Assembly: GCA_964496205.1 (NCBI GenBank)
Contig: CAZBXV010000037.1
Coordinates: forward strand, 1-22,168
DNA from: CAYLHS01 sp964496205
GTDB lineage: Bacteria > Actinomycetota > Acidimicrobiia > Spongiisociales > UBA4744
DNA: 22,168 bases
Direction: 5' to 3'
The translations under genes and the position numbers were made by a program. The notes below the pieces were generated by a model. The model had not been told where the DNA came from and made no database searches. It worked only from the letters and a program-made list of their open reading frames with translations. Positions 7,301 to 13,577 of the stretch are shown here, one piece after another. Position 1 is the first letter of the stretch; each line of letters opens with the position of its first letter.

Positions 7301-8171
7301 TCCCCGCGAGTGAAGCTCGCCGCACCTGGCCAAGATGCCGAGCGAGCCTCTTCTCTCCGATGAACCCTTCGGCAGACTGGTGGAGCAGTCCCTGTGCAGC
7401 GAGACGCTCTCCAATCTCGAGCGCCGAATCCTCCGTGATGCCAAGCACAGCTGCCGAAATGGAAAGCGGCAACGGCTGCCGGGAGATCGCCGCTACCTCG
7501 ACGAATTTCCGCTCCTCCCGCCCGAGGCGGTCGACACGCTCGGCAAGTGTCACCGCTTGCGGAAGGCGGGCTCCGGTGGCAATCAGTCGCCGACCTTCTC
7601 TGCGGATCGCGCCGGCCGTCATCCAAGCGTCGAGGGTGGCGGCGACATCCGCCGCGAGGCCTCCCGACATTTCCACGACGTCGCGAGCAAGGTCCTCATT
7701 GACGACCTCTGTGAGATCCTGTACGTCCAGTAGGCCCAGCGTCAGAAGCCATGCTCGGCCATGCCGATTGACAGTCTCTACCAGACTCTCGTGGGCGAAT
7801 CGGAGATAGCCCGGGATCGGGGCGTGAGCCAGCACGACGATGAGCCCTCTCTCGGACTTGGCGATTCTGCTACGCAACAACGCGAGAGATGTTGCATCGA
7901 CCCACTGCGCATCGTCGATGAGAAGCGCCCCGCGTTCAGGAAGCTTGGAGGCGACGTAACCAGGCTCCGTTTCGGTCGCCTCGAAGGCCGCGACCCGAGC
8001 CGTCTCAAAACCGTCCCTCGTCAGAATCGACTCGAACTCCTCGAGAAGCCGCGTTCGACCGCTGCCTGAACGGCCGATGAGCGAGATCAGTGCCGTGCCG
8101 CCGCCGCGCGCGAGTTCCTCGGCCTCTTCAAGCGCGTGAAGGCACGCCTTCCTTCCCAGGAGCAAGTCCAT
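4398..8171 (-). CDS. Transmembrane STAND/AAA-type ATPase with helical repeats and outer PQQ-like beta-propeller
   Basis: A 1257-residue protein of unknown function. Residues 1-200 form an AAA_16/MalT-like NTPase: P-loop GRSGSGRT (33-40), with Arg39 where Lys is usual, and Walker B ALLIDDAQWVD (82-92). A winged-helix-like segment follows (about 205-270), then alpha-helical TPR-like repeats (about 315-720). A basic stretch (RRRARGLKRRRRPFR, 796-810) precedes one membrane segment (about 814-836), which places the N-terminus in the cytoplasm. A Thr-rich linker (about 840-860) leads to eight PQQ-like beta-propeller repeats starting near 921, 964, 1019, 1060, 1100, 1141, 1187 and 1226 (patterns SSPVVxGxxVYxG and LYAV). 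Four Cys lie outside (1092, 1128, 1250, 1256). There is no helix-turn-helix, kinase or cyclase output. ATG follows TAGGGT by 6 nt. Domain calls are firm; a sensor or scaffold role is inference. Confidence 0.85.
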   Translation of the reverse strand: MDLLLGRKACLHALEEAEELARGGGTALISLIGRSGSGRTRLLEEFESILTRDGFETARVAAFEATETEPGYVASKLPERGALLIDDAQWVDATSLALLRSRIAKSERGLIVVLAHAPIPGYLRFAHESLVETVNRHGRAWLLTLGLLDVQDLTEVVNEDLARDVVEMSGGLAADVAATLDAWMTAGAIRREGRRLIATGARLPQAVTLAERVDRLGREERKFVEVAAISRQPLPLSISAAVLGITEDSALEIGERLAAQGLLHQSAEGFIGEKRLARHLGQVRRASLAGNLGDALAGMGMADRNPGLVGGYYLEATRWGDALPLLAQAGLDHSALGHHVEAYPLVDGALTALERSGHEDPVLEGRLRLARASGYRLAGLSNAAAEDLDVAIAKLSGVDRIHALGYAGQVADDRQRPQHAERFLAEGLLEAIAANELGMLGSLMTLHARTLARLGFAREADAEMAKALAVLASSGTSEQQQRGRYNEAWVAFDRGWARKAEPGFARLVDEAGDSGVVLADRLAWWSRALFMSGRPDQALETRTKSIQHADLDAGPVFLAHMALAEGAIRFRVWDEALEAAEETLALVLQQLPAWENSARYLRARALLGAGRIDEADAEADAASESCPPGVDGRRWWLRIRVLQLEIAVAKGDAWPSDEAFDLTDEILQSEWYLTAARLQVLRAKVERDPSLATEAMALAMELGVADVAAEAAEIGGLWNRPEAAAVSASVKTMAAHVPDSWRSGWESSPFIKSALDQPDIDEETYQSAAERLTQQLDQALEEAGLGAEGRFISPAQRRARGLKRRRRPFRWTPVRVAAAVVVVAALGLGGGFLAKALTPASPATTIVMSNPSTIPTTTTLPEIWDRELGPPPKDVVTGQWSFGGDTDDQSELNLNTGSSGRTGVRKADGYYWKYATGGRLESSPVVFGENVIVASEDGSLYGFAMASGAPPLWTEDSSNGALVASPSLAFFASGNSLFQSAMRVYYGSTDGLLRIRDAGNPTAQVLHVPEEGGFDGEIVSSPVVVGDTVYLGTAAGTLYAVSTSDPFPELWSVDLGSPILATPAAAGGTLYVGTEGGVLWSVDEKTGAATECYDTKDTIVSPPVIAGDIVLIPARDSQNLYAVQVGSCNLVEGIFLYQKVTSSPAYADGVLYAANGSLVQAYDLQSRDMVWQYPSLDSGSHLGGRAGWPVVAGGVLYFTTDESYVYAVDIETHELLWRYHLDGRVVSRPAVMNGAVVVGDLSGTIVAIGCENPPDCK

Positions 8172-8177
8172 ATGCTC

Positions 8178-8183
8178 ACCCTA
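8178..8183 (-). promoter_or_regulatory. Candidate leaderless -10 element of the ATPase gene
   Basis: On the minus strand TAGGGT is followed by 6 nt and then the ATG, which would put the transcription start on or next to the start codon. The overlapping GGTGAG could instead serve as a weak ribosome binding site, so the leaderless reading is not certain. Confidence 0.4.
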
Positions 8184-8375
8184 AACCCCGGCATCTGTTT
8201 CGATGCCCGGTTTCTGGCCCACAATCCGCCGTGACCACAGAGGAGCCACGTTGGTAGGCACTACCGGGCGTCAAGCATCAACCCGGTCCACACAAGGTCG
8301 CTGCGCTCCTGTGGGAGGGAACACGCTCGACACTGCGGCCTCGCTGGGGAGAGAACGACTGTGAGCTTCGCTCGC
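8184..8375. repeat. Gene-free spacer with a recurring hairpin element
   Basis: No gene is seen here. The stretch AAGGTCGCTGCGCTCCT (8294-8310) is the exact reverse complement of 10461-10477. In both places it is flanked by arms that pair: CAC/GTG here and CCC/GGG there. The segment next to the dehydrogenase stop holds GAGCTTCGCTCGC, a further member of the GAGCGNAGC hairpin family found in other spacers. Confidence 0.45.
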
Positions 8376-9896
8376 CTATCCGAACTCGATACCTTGGGCC
8401 AGCGGCAACTCGCCGCTCCAGTTGATGGTTGTCGTTTGGCGTCGCATATACGCCTTCCATGCGTCAGATCCGGCCTCGCGACCTCCGCCCGTTTCCTTCT
8501 CGCCACCGAAAGCTCCGCCGATTTCCGCGCCAGAGGTACCGATGTTCACATTGGCGATGCCGCAGTCGGACCCTTCGTGAGAGAGAAACGTCTCCGCACT
8601 AGAGACAGAGTCGGTGAAGATCGCTGACGAAAGACCTTGACGGACTCCGTTCTGCACCTCGATGGCCTCCTTCACGGACGTAACCGGAATCACATACAGC
8701 AACGGCGCAAAGGTCTCCTCCTGGAGAATCTCTGCGTCCTTGGTCATCTTCATGATCGTTGGCTCGACGTAGTTCGTGCCGAGATCTTGGCGGCGGTCAC
8801 CACCGAACACCAGCTCTCCGCCTTGAGACTTCGCAAGGTCGATCGCCGTGAGCATGTTGTGGACGGCAGGCTCGTCGACGAGTGGCCCCATGAGCACGCC
8901 CTGGTCGAGCGGGTCGCCGATCTTCACCTGCCGGTAGGCGCCCGTCAGTCGTCTGACGACCTCGTCGACAACGTCTTCGTGAACGATCAATCGGCGCAAC
9001 GACGTGCATCGCTGACCTGCTGTTCCGACTGCCGCAAACAACGCGGCTCTGGTGACCAGATCGAGATTGGCGTCGTCCATCACGATCATCGCGTTGTTGC
9101 CGCCAAGCTCCAACAGCGACCGGCCGAGTCGCTTGGCAACACCGACCCCCACCTTGTATCCCATGTCGCAAGAGCCGGTGGCCGAAACGAGCGGCACTCG
9201 ACGATCGTTCACCATCAGATCGCCGACGTCTGCGCCGCTGCCGAACGCAAGGTTGAACACGCCTTCGAAACCCGAACCATCCATCACCGAATTTGCGATA
9301 TTGGTGACGGCGACAGCGGTCAGCGGTGTCGACGATGACGGCTTCCAGATGTTCGTGTCGCCGCATACGGCGGCGATCATCGCGTTCCACGACCAGACGG
9401 CCGTCGGGAAGTTGAAGGACGTGATGATCCCGACCGGTCCGAGCGGGTGCCACTGCTCATACATGCGATGACGCGGACGCTCCGAGGCCATCGTGACCCC
9501 ATATAGCTGGCGGGACAGACCCACGGCGAAGTCGGCGATATCGATCATCTCCTGGACTTCGCCCTCGCCTTCGGGAAGGATCTTGCCCATCTCCATCGTC
9601 ACGAGTGCGCCAAGCGCAGCCTTCTTCTCTCGTAGAGCTTCACCTATCGCCCTCACGTAGGAGCCGCGCTCGGGGGCAGGAAGCATCCGCCAGCGTTTGA
9701 ACGTTTCGACAGAGTCCGTCACGACTGTCTCGTAGTCCTCGGCTGAGGCCCTGACAACCTTGGCGATCACCTCGCCTGTCGCCGGGTTCACCGAATCGAT
9801 GACCCGGCCGTCCGCCTCGCGCCAGCCGCTCGCGTAGACACCCGAGTTCACCTCTGAGATGCCAAGTGGTTCGAGGATCTCATTCACCGTGTTCAC
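8376..9896 (-). CDS. Aldehyde dehydrogenase, ALDH7 type (probable alpha-aminoadipic semialdehyde dehydrogenase)
   Basis: A 506-residue NAD(P)-dependent aldehyde dehydrogenase of normal ALDH7 length. The catalytic set is visible: Asn162 in TSFNFPTA, Glu263 in LELGGNNA and nucleophile Cys297 in GTAGQRCTSLRR. The C-terminal run NVNIGTSGAEIGGAFGGEKE, with SDAWKAYMRRQT and LPLAQGIEFG, is characteristic of the ALDH7A1/antiquitin group, which oxidises alpha-aminoadipic semialdehyde to alpha-aminoadipate in lysine catabolism. The start is GTG, overlapping the ridA TGA by 4 nt (GTGA), so translation is probably coupled; a second GTG three codons in is an alternative. Family is secure. Substrate is inferred from the C-terminal signature, and other semialdehydes remain possible. 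Confidence 0.9.
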   Translation of the reverse strand: MNTVNEILEPLGISEVNSGVYASGWREADGRVIDSVNPATGEVIAKVVRASAEDYETVVTDSVETFKRWRMLPAPERGSYVRAIGEALREKKAALGALVTMEMGKILPEGEGEVQEMIDIADFAVGLSRQLYGVTMASERPRHRMYEQWHPLGPVGIITSFNFPTAVWSWNAMIAAVCGDTNIWKPSSSTPLTAVAVTNIANSVMDGSGFEGVFNLAFGSGADVGDLMVNDRRVPLVSATGSCDMGYKVGVGVAKRLGRSLLELGGNNAMIVMDDANLDLVTRAALFAAVGTAGQRCTSLRRLIVHEDVVDEVVRRLTGAYRQVKIGDPLDQGVLMGPLVDEPAVHNMLTAIDLAKSQGGELVFGGDRRQDLGTNYVEPTIMKMTKDAEILQEETFAPLLYVIPVTSVKEAIEVQNGVRQGLSSAIFTDSVSSAETFLSHEGSDCGIANVNIGTSGAEIGGAFGGEKETGGGREAGSDAWKAYMRRQTTTINWSGELPLAQGIEFG

Positions 9897-10276
9897 CCCC
9901 GGCTCGCAATCGTTTCGATCTCCACGAGGAATCCTCCCGGCAGCGCCCCGACTTCGACGGTCGATCTCGCCGGTGGCTGGGACTCGAATCTCGATCCGTA
10001 GACGTCGTTGACGATCGGGAAGTCGCTCATGTCCTGAAGGAAGATGGTCGTCTTGACGATGTCTTCGTATCCCAAGCCAACGTCGCCGAGAATGGATCCG
10101 ATGTTGGCCATGATCCGCTCGGCTTCGGCTACCACACCGGCCGTTTCTCGTTCCCCTGTCGCCGGGTCGATGGCGACTTGTCCGGAGATGAATACCAGGT
10201 TCCCGGCTTCGACGGCCACCGAGTAGGGGCCGAGCGCCTTGGGCGCGTGCGGCGTGCTGAGCACTCGCTTCGACAT
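9893..10276 (-). CDS. ridA: RidA/YjgF-family enamine/imine deaminase
   Basis: A 127-residue protein of typical RidA length. The family hydrolyses reactive enamine and imine intermediates (such as 2-aminoacrylate) released by PLP enzymes, and works as a cytoplasmic trimer. Visible features are the N-terminal APKALGPYSVAVEAGNLVFI with SGQVAIDP, the central VVKTTIFLQDM-like segment and PARSTVEVGALP, whose Arg (about 104) is the carboxylate-binding residue in the family. The ATG is preceded by GAGGAG at 5-6 nt. It is the first gene of a two-gene unit with the ALDH7 dehydrogenase. The pairing suggests a role in protecting or clearing cyclic or linear imines formed in lysine breakdown, although RidA genes are often not pathway-specific. 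Confidence 0.9.
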   Translation of the reverse strand: MSKRVLSTPHAPKALGPYSVAVEAGNLVFISGQVAIDPATGERETAGVVAEAERIMANIGSILGDVGLGYEDIVKTTIFLQDMSDFPIVNDVYGSRFESQPPARSTVEVGALPGGFLVEIETIASRG

Positions 10277-10309
10277 CGCTGCTCCTCGTTTCGTTGTCGA
10301 CTCAGGCTA

Positions 10310-10351
10310 CATGCCCGGAGGGTCATGCCCGCCGGGTCATGCCCGGAGAGC
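10310..10351. repeat. Three tandem 14-bp repeats
   Basis: CATGCCCGGAGGGT (10310-10323), CATGCCCGCCGGGT (10324-10337) and CATGCCCGGAGAGC (10338-10351) lie head to tail, followed by a partial CATGGG. They are 34 bp upstream of the ridA start. CATGCCCGG/CCGGGT halves also allow small hairpins. They could be a regulator-binding array for ridA or simple tandem duplications. Confidence 0.6.
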
Positions 10352-10588
10352 ATGGGTAGTGGAGCCGTTCAGCAGACAGCAAGAACGCGACCTGGAACAC
10401 CGCCAGGTCGCAGGGCGATCGCCCCCTCCCTTCGCGAGGGAGAGCCCGAATCGTTCCCCCAGGAGCGCAGCGACCTTGGGGGAGGTGCCCCGAAGGGACG
10501 GTGTGGGTTCTGGGCGCAGCCCAAGGGAAAAGGCGCAAGGCCGATGCTCGACGCTGGACGACCGACAAGAGGCTGTCCGCTATTCGCT
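10352..10588. repeat. Gene-free spacer packed with hairpins
   Basis: No credible gene lies here. Successive foldable units are GCGACCTGG/CCAGGTCGC (10387-10411, 9-bp perfect stem), the palindrome GGGCGATCGCCC (10413-10424), CTCCCT/AGGGAG (10426-10442), CCCCCAGG against CCTTGGGGG (10456-10482, loop AGCGCAGCGA, one bulge) and TGGGC/GCCCA (10511-10523). The bulged hairpin recurs at 8288-8315 on the other strand. The 3' part has near-repeats of CGCTATTCGCTGTTCGCT. It reads as accumulated REP-like or terminator-like debris. A structured RNA is possible but unproven. Confidence 0.5.
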
Positions 10589-10609
10589 GTTCGCTGGAGC
10601 GCAGCGAAC
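10589..10609 (-). terminator. Hairpin just beyond the alpha/beta hydrolase stop
   Basis: GTTCGCTG-GAGCG-CAGCGAAC is a perfect 8-bp stem with a 5-nt loop, ending 1 bp from the hydrolase stop codon on its 3' side. No T-tract follows. Its loop and arm carry the GAGCGCAGCGA core shared with hairpins in neighbouring spacers. Probable transcript-end structure. Confidence 0.5.
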
Positions 10610-10610
10610 T

Positions 10611-11453
10611 TCAGGACAGGTGTTCCGATAGGAACCCGACAACGTCGCCGGCGAGTGCCTCGAACCCGTCACTGTGTCCTGCACCTTGCACGACGATCGC
10701 CTGTGCGGACGGCTTTGAGTTCGTGAGTTCATGGAGATTCGAGATCGGCACCGTACGGTCTTCATCGCCGTGGATCAGCAACAGCGGTGCTGTCACGCGT
10801 CCAATACGGTTTCTCGGCGCGATGTCATCGAATCCGAACCCGATCACGCGCTCGATCGTCTTCAGAGTGACGGCCGCCAACGGCCTTGGCAGCAGCACGA
10901 TCGGCTTCGCCGATTCCATGAACTCACCCGGATGGGCAAACGATGCCACCGCGACGACCGCCCCGACGTCGCTCCTCCTCGATGTCGCCAGGATCGACGC
11001 AGCAGCACCAACCGAGTGGCCCACAACCCCCACACTTCGAACATCGGTCCGTGCCCTCAGCCAGTCGACTGCGACATCCAGGTCCTCGGCAAACCTGGGC
11101 ATCGAGGAGAAGTCGTCCCGCTCACTCATGCCATGACCGCGGGCGTCGACGAACAACACGTGGAAACCCGCCTGTCGCAGCGGTACCGCAAAAGGAAGCA
11201 TGAAACCCGAGTTGCCGCCCCACCCGTGGAGCACCACGACCGCCGGAGCGAGCCCGCTCACCGGAATGAACCACGTGTGGAGCTTCTTGCCGTTCGGCCC
11301 ATCCAGCCACACGTCGTCCCCAGGGAGATCGAGATCGGCCGGAGTGGTGGGGATCTCCCGCCGGGGAGGACGAAAGGCGACCTTCAGGGCGGCAGGAAAG
11401 GCCCACACGACACCGGCACCGGCGAGAAGAGCGAGCGGCAGTCTTCGCTTCAT
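10611..11453 (-). CDS. Alpha/beta hydrolase with N-terminal membrane anchor
   Basis: A 280-residue alpha/beta-hydrolase-fold protein. Residues 1-27 (MKRRLPLALLAGAGVVWAFP onward) form an uncleaved signal or membrane anchor, so the catalytic domain probably faces outward. The oxyanion-hole motif HGWGGN is at 76-81, the nucleophile elbow GHSVGA at 145-150 (Ser147), the acid Asp232 in HGDEDRTVP, and the base His260 in GAGHSD. The layout matches monoacylglycerol-lipase-like or BAAT-like serine hydrolases, but the substrate cannot be told. There is no ribosome binding site; TACCAT ends 7 nt before the ATG, so the mRNA is probably leaderless. The gene stands alone between two repeat-rich spacers. 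Confidence 0.88.
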   Translation of the reverse strand: MKRRLPLALLAGAGVVWAFPAALKVAFRPPRREIPTTPADLDLPGDDVWLDGPNGKKLHTWFIPVSGLAPAVVVLHGWGGNSGFMLPFAVPLRQAGFHVLFVDARGHGMSERDDFSSMPRFAEDLDVAVDWLRARTDVRSVGVVGHSVGAAASILATSRRSDVGAVVAVASFAHPGEFMESAKPIVLLPRPLAAVTLKTIERVIGFGFDDIAPRNRIGRVTAPLLLIHGDEDRTVPISNLHELTNSKPSAQAIVVQGAGHSDGFEALAGDVVGFLSEHLS

Positions 11454-11460
11454 GGGGAGG

Positions 11461-11466
11461 ATGGTA
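11461..11466 (-). promoter_or_regulatory. Leaderless -10 element of the hydrolase gene
   Basis: On the minus strand TACCAT is followed by CCTCCCC and then ATG. The 7-nt spacing would place the transcription start at the A of the start codon, and no Shine-Dalgarno sequence is present. Confidence 0.5.
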
Positions 11467-11798
11467 CGACGGTTCCTACTCAGCCATTCAGCAGTTCAGC
11501 TATCCAGCGGCCGGAGGCCAGTCGGCAGCAGGAACGCGGCCGCAGCCGCCGCGAGACCTCGGGGCGACCGTTTCCTCCCCTCGCGAGCGAAGCGAGTATT
11601 GGGAAAGATGGCGTCGAGCTGACGCTCGACGTCGGAGGGGGCGGTACCCACCAATGACGCCCCAGCGCGCCCCCCTACCCCGGCGGCTCCGGCACCGGCG
11701 GTGCTTTCCCCCAACGTCACCCTGCGGTCTCGCGGCGCTTCAGGTCAGGTTCTTGCTGACAGCTGATTGCTGACTGCGATAGCTGCGAGCGAAGCGAG
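11467..11798. repeat. Gene-free spacer with repeat debris
   Basis: No gene is seen. The stretch 11483-11520 contains imperfect TTCAGC repeats. The segment from 11526 (CAGCAGGAACGCGGCC and onward) resembles 10377-10440 of the other spacer. CTCGC/GCGAG (11580-11596, loop GAGCGAA) and GTCGAG/CTCGAC (11613-11630) form hairpins. The 30 bp at 11633-11662 match 258-287 at about 26 positions. Near the Fe-S carrier stop, TAGCT/AGCTA (11780-11801) encloses GAGCGAAGCGAG and may act as that gene's terminator. Confidence 0.5.
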
Positions 11799-12155
11799 CT
11801 AGCTGAAACTGTTGCCGCAGCCGCAGCTTGAGGTGATGTTCGGGTTGTTGATAGCGAACCCGGCACTCATCAGATCGCTCTTGTAGTCGATGGTCGAACC
11901 TCTGACCATCCGAAGCGACTCGGAGTCGATCACGACCCTCACGTCGTCATCGAATGTTTCGACGATGTCACCGTCGTCGATCTGTGTGTCGAAGTACATC
12001 TCGTAGGAGAATCCCGAGCAGCCGCCTGGACGGACGCCAAACCGAAGCACGAGCGATGGATCGCCTTCGGCCTGTACCAGTTCGCGCACCTTGCTGACTG
12101 CTGTGTCGGTCAGCGTGACGGCCCGCATGGCGGACTTGATCTCGAGTAACTGCAT
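11799..12155 (-). CDS. erpA: A-type Fe-S cluster carrier (ErpA/IscA family)
   Basis: A 118-residue HesB/IscA-family protein that carries and delivers iron-sulfur clusters to apoproteins in the cytoplasm. The three cluster-ligand cysteines are present: Cys46 in RPGGCSGFSYEM, and Cys111 and Cys113 in SSCGCGNSFS. The SAGFAINNPN segment before them is typical. The first nine residues exceed the usual start, and Met10 (MRAVTLTDTAVSK) is an alternative, but AAAGGAG stands 7 nt before the ATG used here. It diverges from the Mrp/ApbC carrier gene, consistent with joint work in Fe-S assembly. Separating ErpA from IscA or SufA by sequence alone is uncertain. Confidence 0.9.
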   Translation of the reverse strand: MQLLEIKSAMRAVTLTDTAVSKVRELVQAEGDPSLVLRFGVRPGGCSGFSYEMYFDTQIDDGDIVETFDDDVRVVIDSESLRMVRGSTIDYKSDLMSAGFAINNPNITSSCGCGNSFS

Positions 12156-12179
12156 ACGGCGCTCCTTTCAACGTGAGAC

Positions 12180-12185
12180 ACCCTA
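12180..12185 (-). promoter_or_regulatory. Candidate -10 element of the Fe-S carrier gene
   Basis: TAGGGT on the minus strand (TANNNT) lies 24 bp before the ATG and leaves a short leader holding AAAGGAG. It is back to back with the mrp promoter on the other strand. Confidence 0.35.
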
Positions 12186-12232
12186 CCGGGATCCCAACAA
12201 TAAACACCGTCGAGGTAGTGCTAATTCGCATC

Positions 12233-12238
12233 TACGCT
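12233..12238 (+). promoter_or_regulatory. Leaderless -10 element of mrp
   Basis: TACGCT is followed by 7 nt and then the GTG start codon. No Shine-Dalgarno sequence is present. The same hexamer precedes selA by 6 nt. Confidence 0.5.
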
Positions 12239-12245
12239 CACTGTT

Positions 12246-13388
12246 GTGAATCAAGAACAGGTCATGTCCGCCTTGCGAGGCGTGCTGGATCCCGAATTGG
12301 GGAGCGACATCGTCGATCTCGGGATGGTCCAGTCCGTGTCGGTATCGCCCGAAGGGGCTGTCACGGTTGGCGTGGCACTCACCATCGCGGCATGCCCCAT
12401 GCGCAACCGGATCGAGGAGGATGTCGTCCGCAAGGTGTCAGCCCTTCAGGACGTGACCTCGGTCGAGGTCGAGACAACTGCGATGGACGCCGAGCAACGG
12501 TCTGCGCTGATGGGCGTCGCGAGACGGCGCGCGCGGGAGAATGCAGAACCCACGTCCGTGAGCCCTCTCACCAGAGTTGTGGCCGTCGGCAGCGGCAAGG
12601 GCGGTGTTGGCAAGTCATCGGTAAGTGTCAATCTTGCACTCGCCCTGTCTGATCTCGGTCGCCGAGTCGGGCTCCTCGATGCCGACATCTGGGGGTTCTC
12701 GATCCCGCGGCTCGTAGGCGCCGAAGACCACCTCACCGCCGGCGACGACAAAATGATCGTTCCAACGGAGGTCGCCGGAATCCAGGTGGTGTCGACTGGG
12801 CTCATCGTCGAGTCCGAGGACAGCGCGCTCATGTGGCGAGGCCTCATGCTCTCGAAGGCACTGGAGCAATTCCTCCGCCAAGTCGCGTGGAGTCCCGATC
12901 TGGAGTACCTGATCGTCGATCTTCCGCCGGGAACCGGCGATGTACAGATGGCGCTGTCACGGATGGCACCTCAAGCCGAACTCATGGTTGTCACAACTCC
13001 ACAGAAGGCGGCCCAGAAAGTCGCCGCGAGAGTCGCCGACATGGCGCGGCGCTCGTTTCTTCCTGTGCTCGGCGTGATCGAGAACATGGCCGGATTCACC
13101 TGCGAACACGGAGAGACCTACCACCTCTTCGGTGAAGGTGGTGGGGCTCGGCTGGCAGACGAGATCGGCGTACCGCTGTTGGGGCGGATCCCACTCGACC
13201 CACACGTCGTGAGCGACGGAGACGCCGGCTCGCCGATCGTTCGGTCCCACCCGGAGACGGAAACGGCGGAAGCCTTCAGAGATCTGGCCAAGCAGGTCGT
13301 TGACGCACTTCCGCCGGCAGGCGATGAGGTGTGCACGGGCAGAATCGCCCGCATCCTTGACGACCTGACCTCGAACCAAGCGTCCTAG
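12246..13388 (+). CDS. mrp: Mrp/ApbC/NBP35-family P-loop Fe-S carrier ATPase
   Basis: A 380-residue protein with an N-terminal MIP18/DUF59 domain (about 3-75, including LDPELGSDIVDLGMV and the conserved ACPMRN segment at 49-54) and a C-terminal ParA/MinD-like ATPase. The deviant Walker A is GSGKGGVGKSS (115-125), the A' region LLDADIWG is at 143-150, and LIVDLPPGTGDVQ is at 222-234. These proteins bind and hand on Fe-S clusters. The usual CxxC cluster motif is reduced to a single Cys286 (GFTCEHGETY). The start is GTG, supported by the leaderless -10 just upstream and by the divergent arrangement with the A-type carrier. Family is secure. Dimer-bridging cluster binding is uncertain because of the reduced motif. 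Confidence 0.93.
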   Translation: MNQEQVMSALRGVLDPELGSDIVDLGMVQSVSVSPEGAVTVGVALTIAACPMRNRIEEDVVRKVSALQDVTSVEVETTAMDAEQRSALMGVARRRARENAEPTSVSPLTRVVAVGSGKGGVGKSSVSVNLALALSDLGRRVGLLDADIWGFSIPRLVGAEDHLTAGDDKMIVPTEVAGIQVVSTGLIVESEDSALMWRGLMLSKALEQFLRQVAWSPDLEYLIVDLPPGTGDVQMALSRMAPQAELMVVTTPQKAAQKVAARVADMARRSFLPVLGVIENMAGFTCEHGETYHLFGEGGGARLADEIGVPLLGRIPLDPHVVSDGDAGSPIVRSHPETETAEAFRDLAKQVVDALPPAGDEVCTGRIARILDDLTSNQAS

Positions 13389-13416
13389 CCGTCAACGTTC
13401 GCTGCGTTCATCACCA

Positions 13417-13430
13417 CCGTCGCCGGACGG
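13417..13430 (+). terminator. Small hairpin after mrp
   Basis: CCGTC-GCCG-GACGG forms a 5-bp stem with a 4-nt loop 28 bp beyond the mrp stop. It has no T-tract and is weak as a terminator, but it is the nearest fold to the gene end. Confidence 0.3.
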
Positions 13431-13462
13431 AGCACTAGTCACTCGGGGTCAACTCAGAACGG

Positions 13463-13495
13463 GTCGATACTTCCGGGTCCTTCTCGTCGATACTT
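13463..13495. repeat. Paired 10-bp direct repeats
   Basis: GTCGATACTT occurs at 13463-13472 and again at 13486-13495, 23 bp apart, in the convergent spacer between mrp and the M23 peptidase. No gene starts here. It may be a binding site or a chance duplication. Confidence 0.4.
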
Positions 13496-13547
13496 GCGTC
13501 ATCGAACGTGCCTGTCGCTGGGGGGCAGACCGAATAGCTGGGAGCAT

Positions 13548-13574
13548 CGAGGGCCGGAGAGCATCCGGCCCTCG
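13548..13574 (-). terminator. Strong hairpin ending the NUDIX-MBL-M23 operon
   Basis: CGAGGGCCGGA-GAGCA-TCCGGCCCTCG is a perfect 11-bp stem with a 5-nt loop, beginning 3 bp beyond the peptidase stop codon. The stem is very GC-rich and lacks a following T-tract, as is common in high-GC actinobacteria. It could serve both convergent units. Confidence 0.65.
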
Positions 13575-13577
13575 GCC

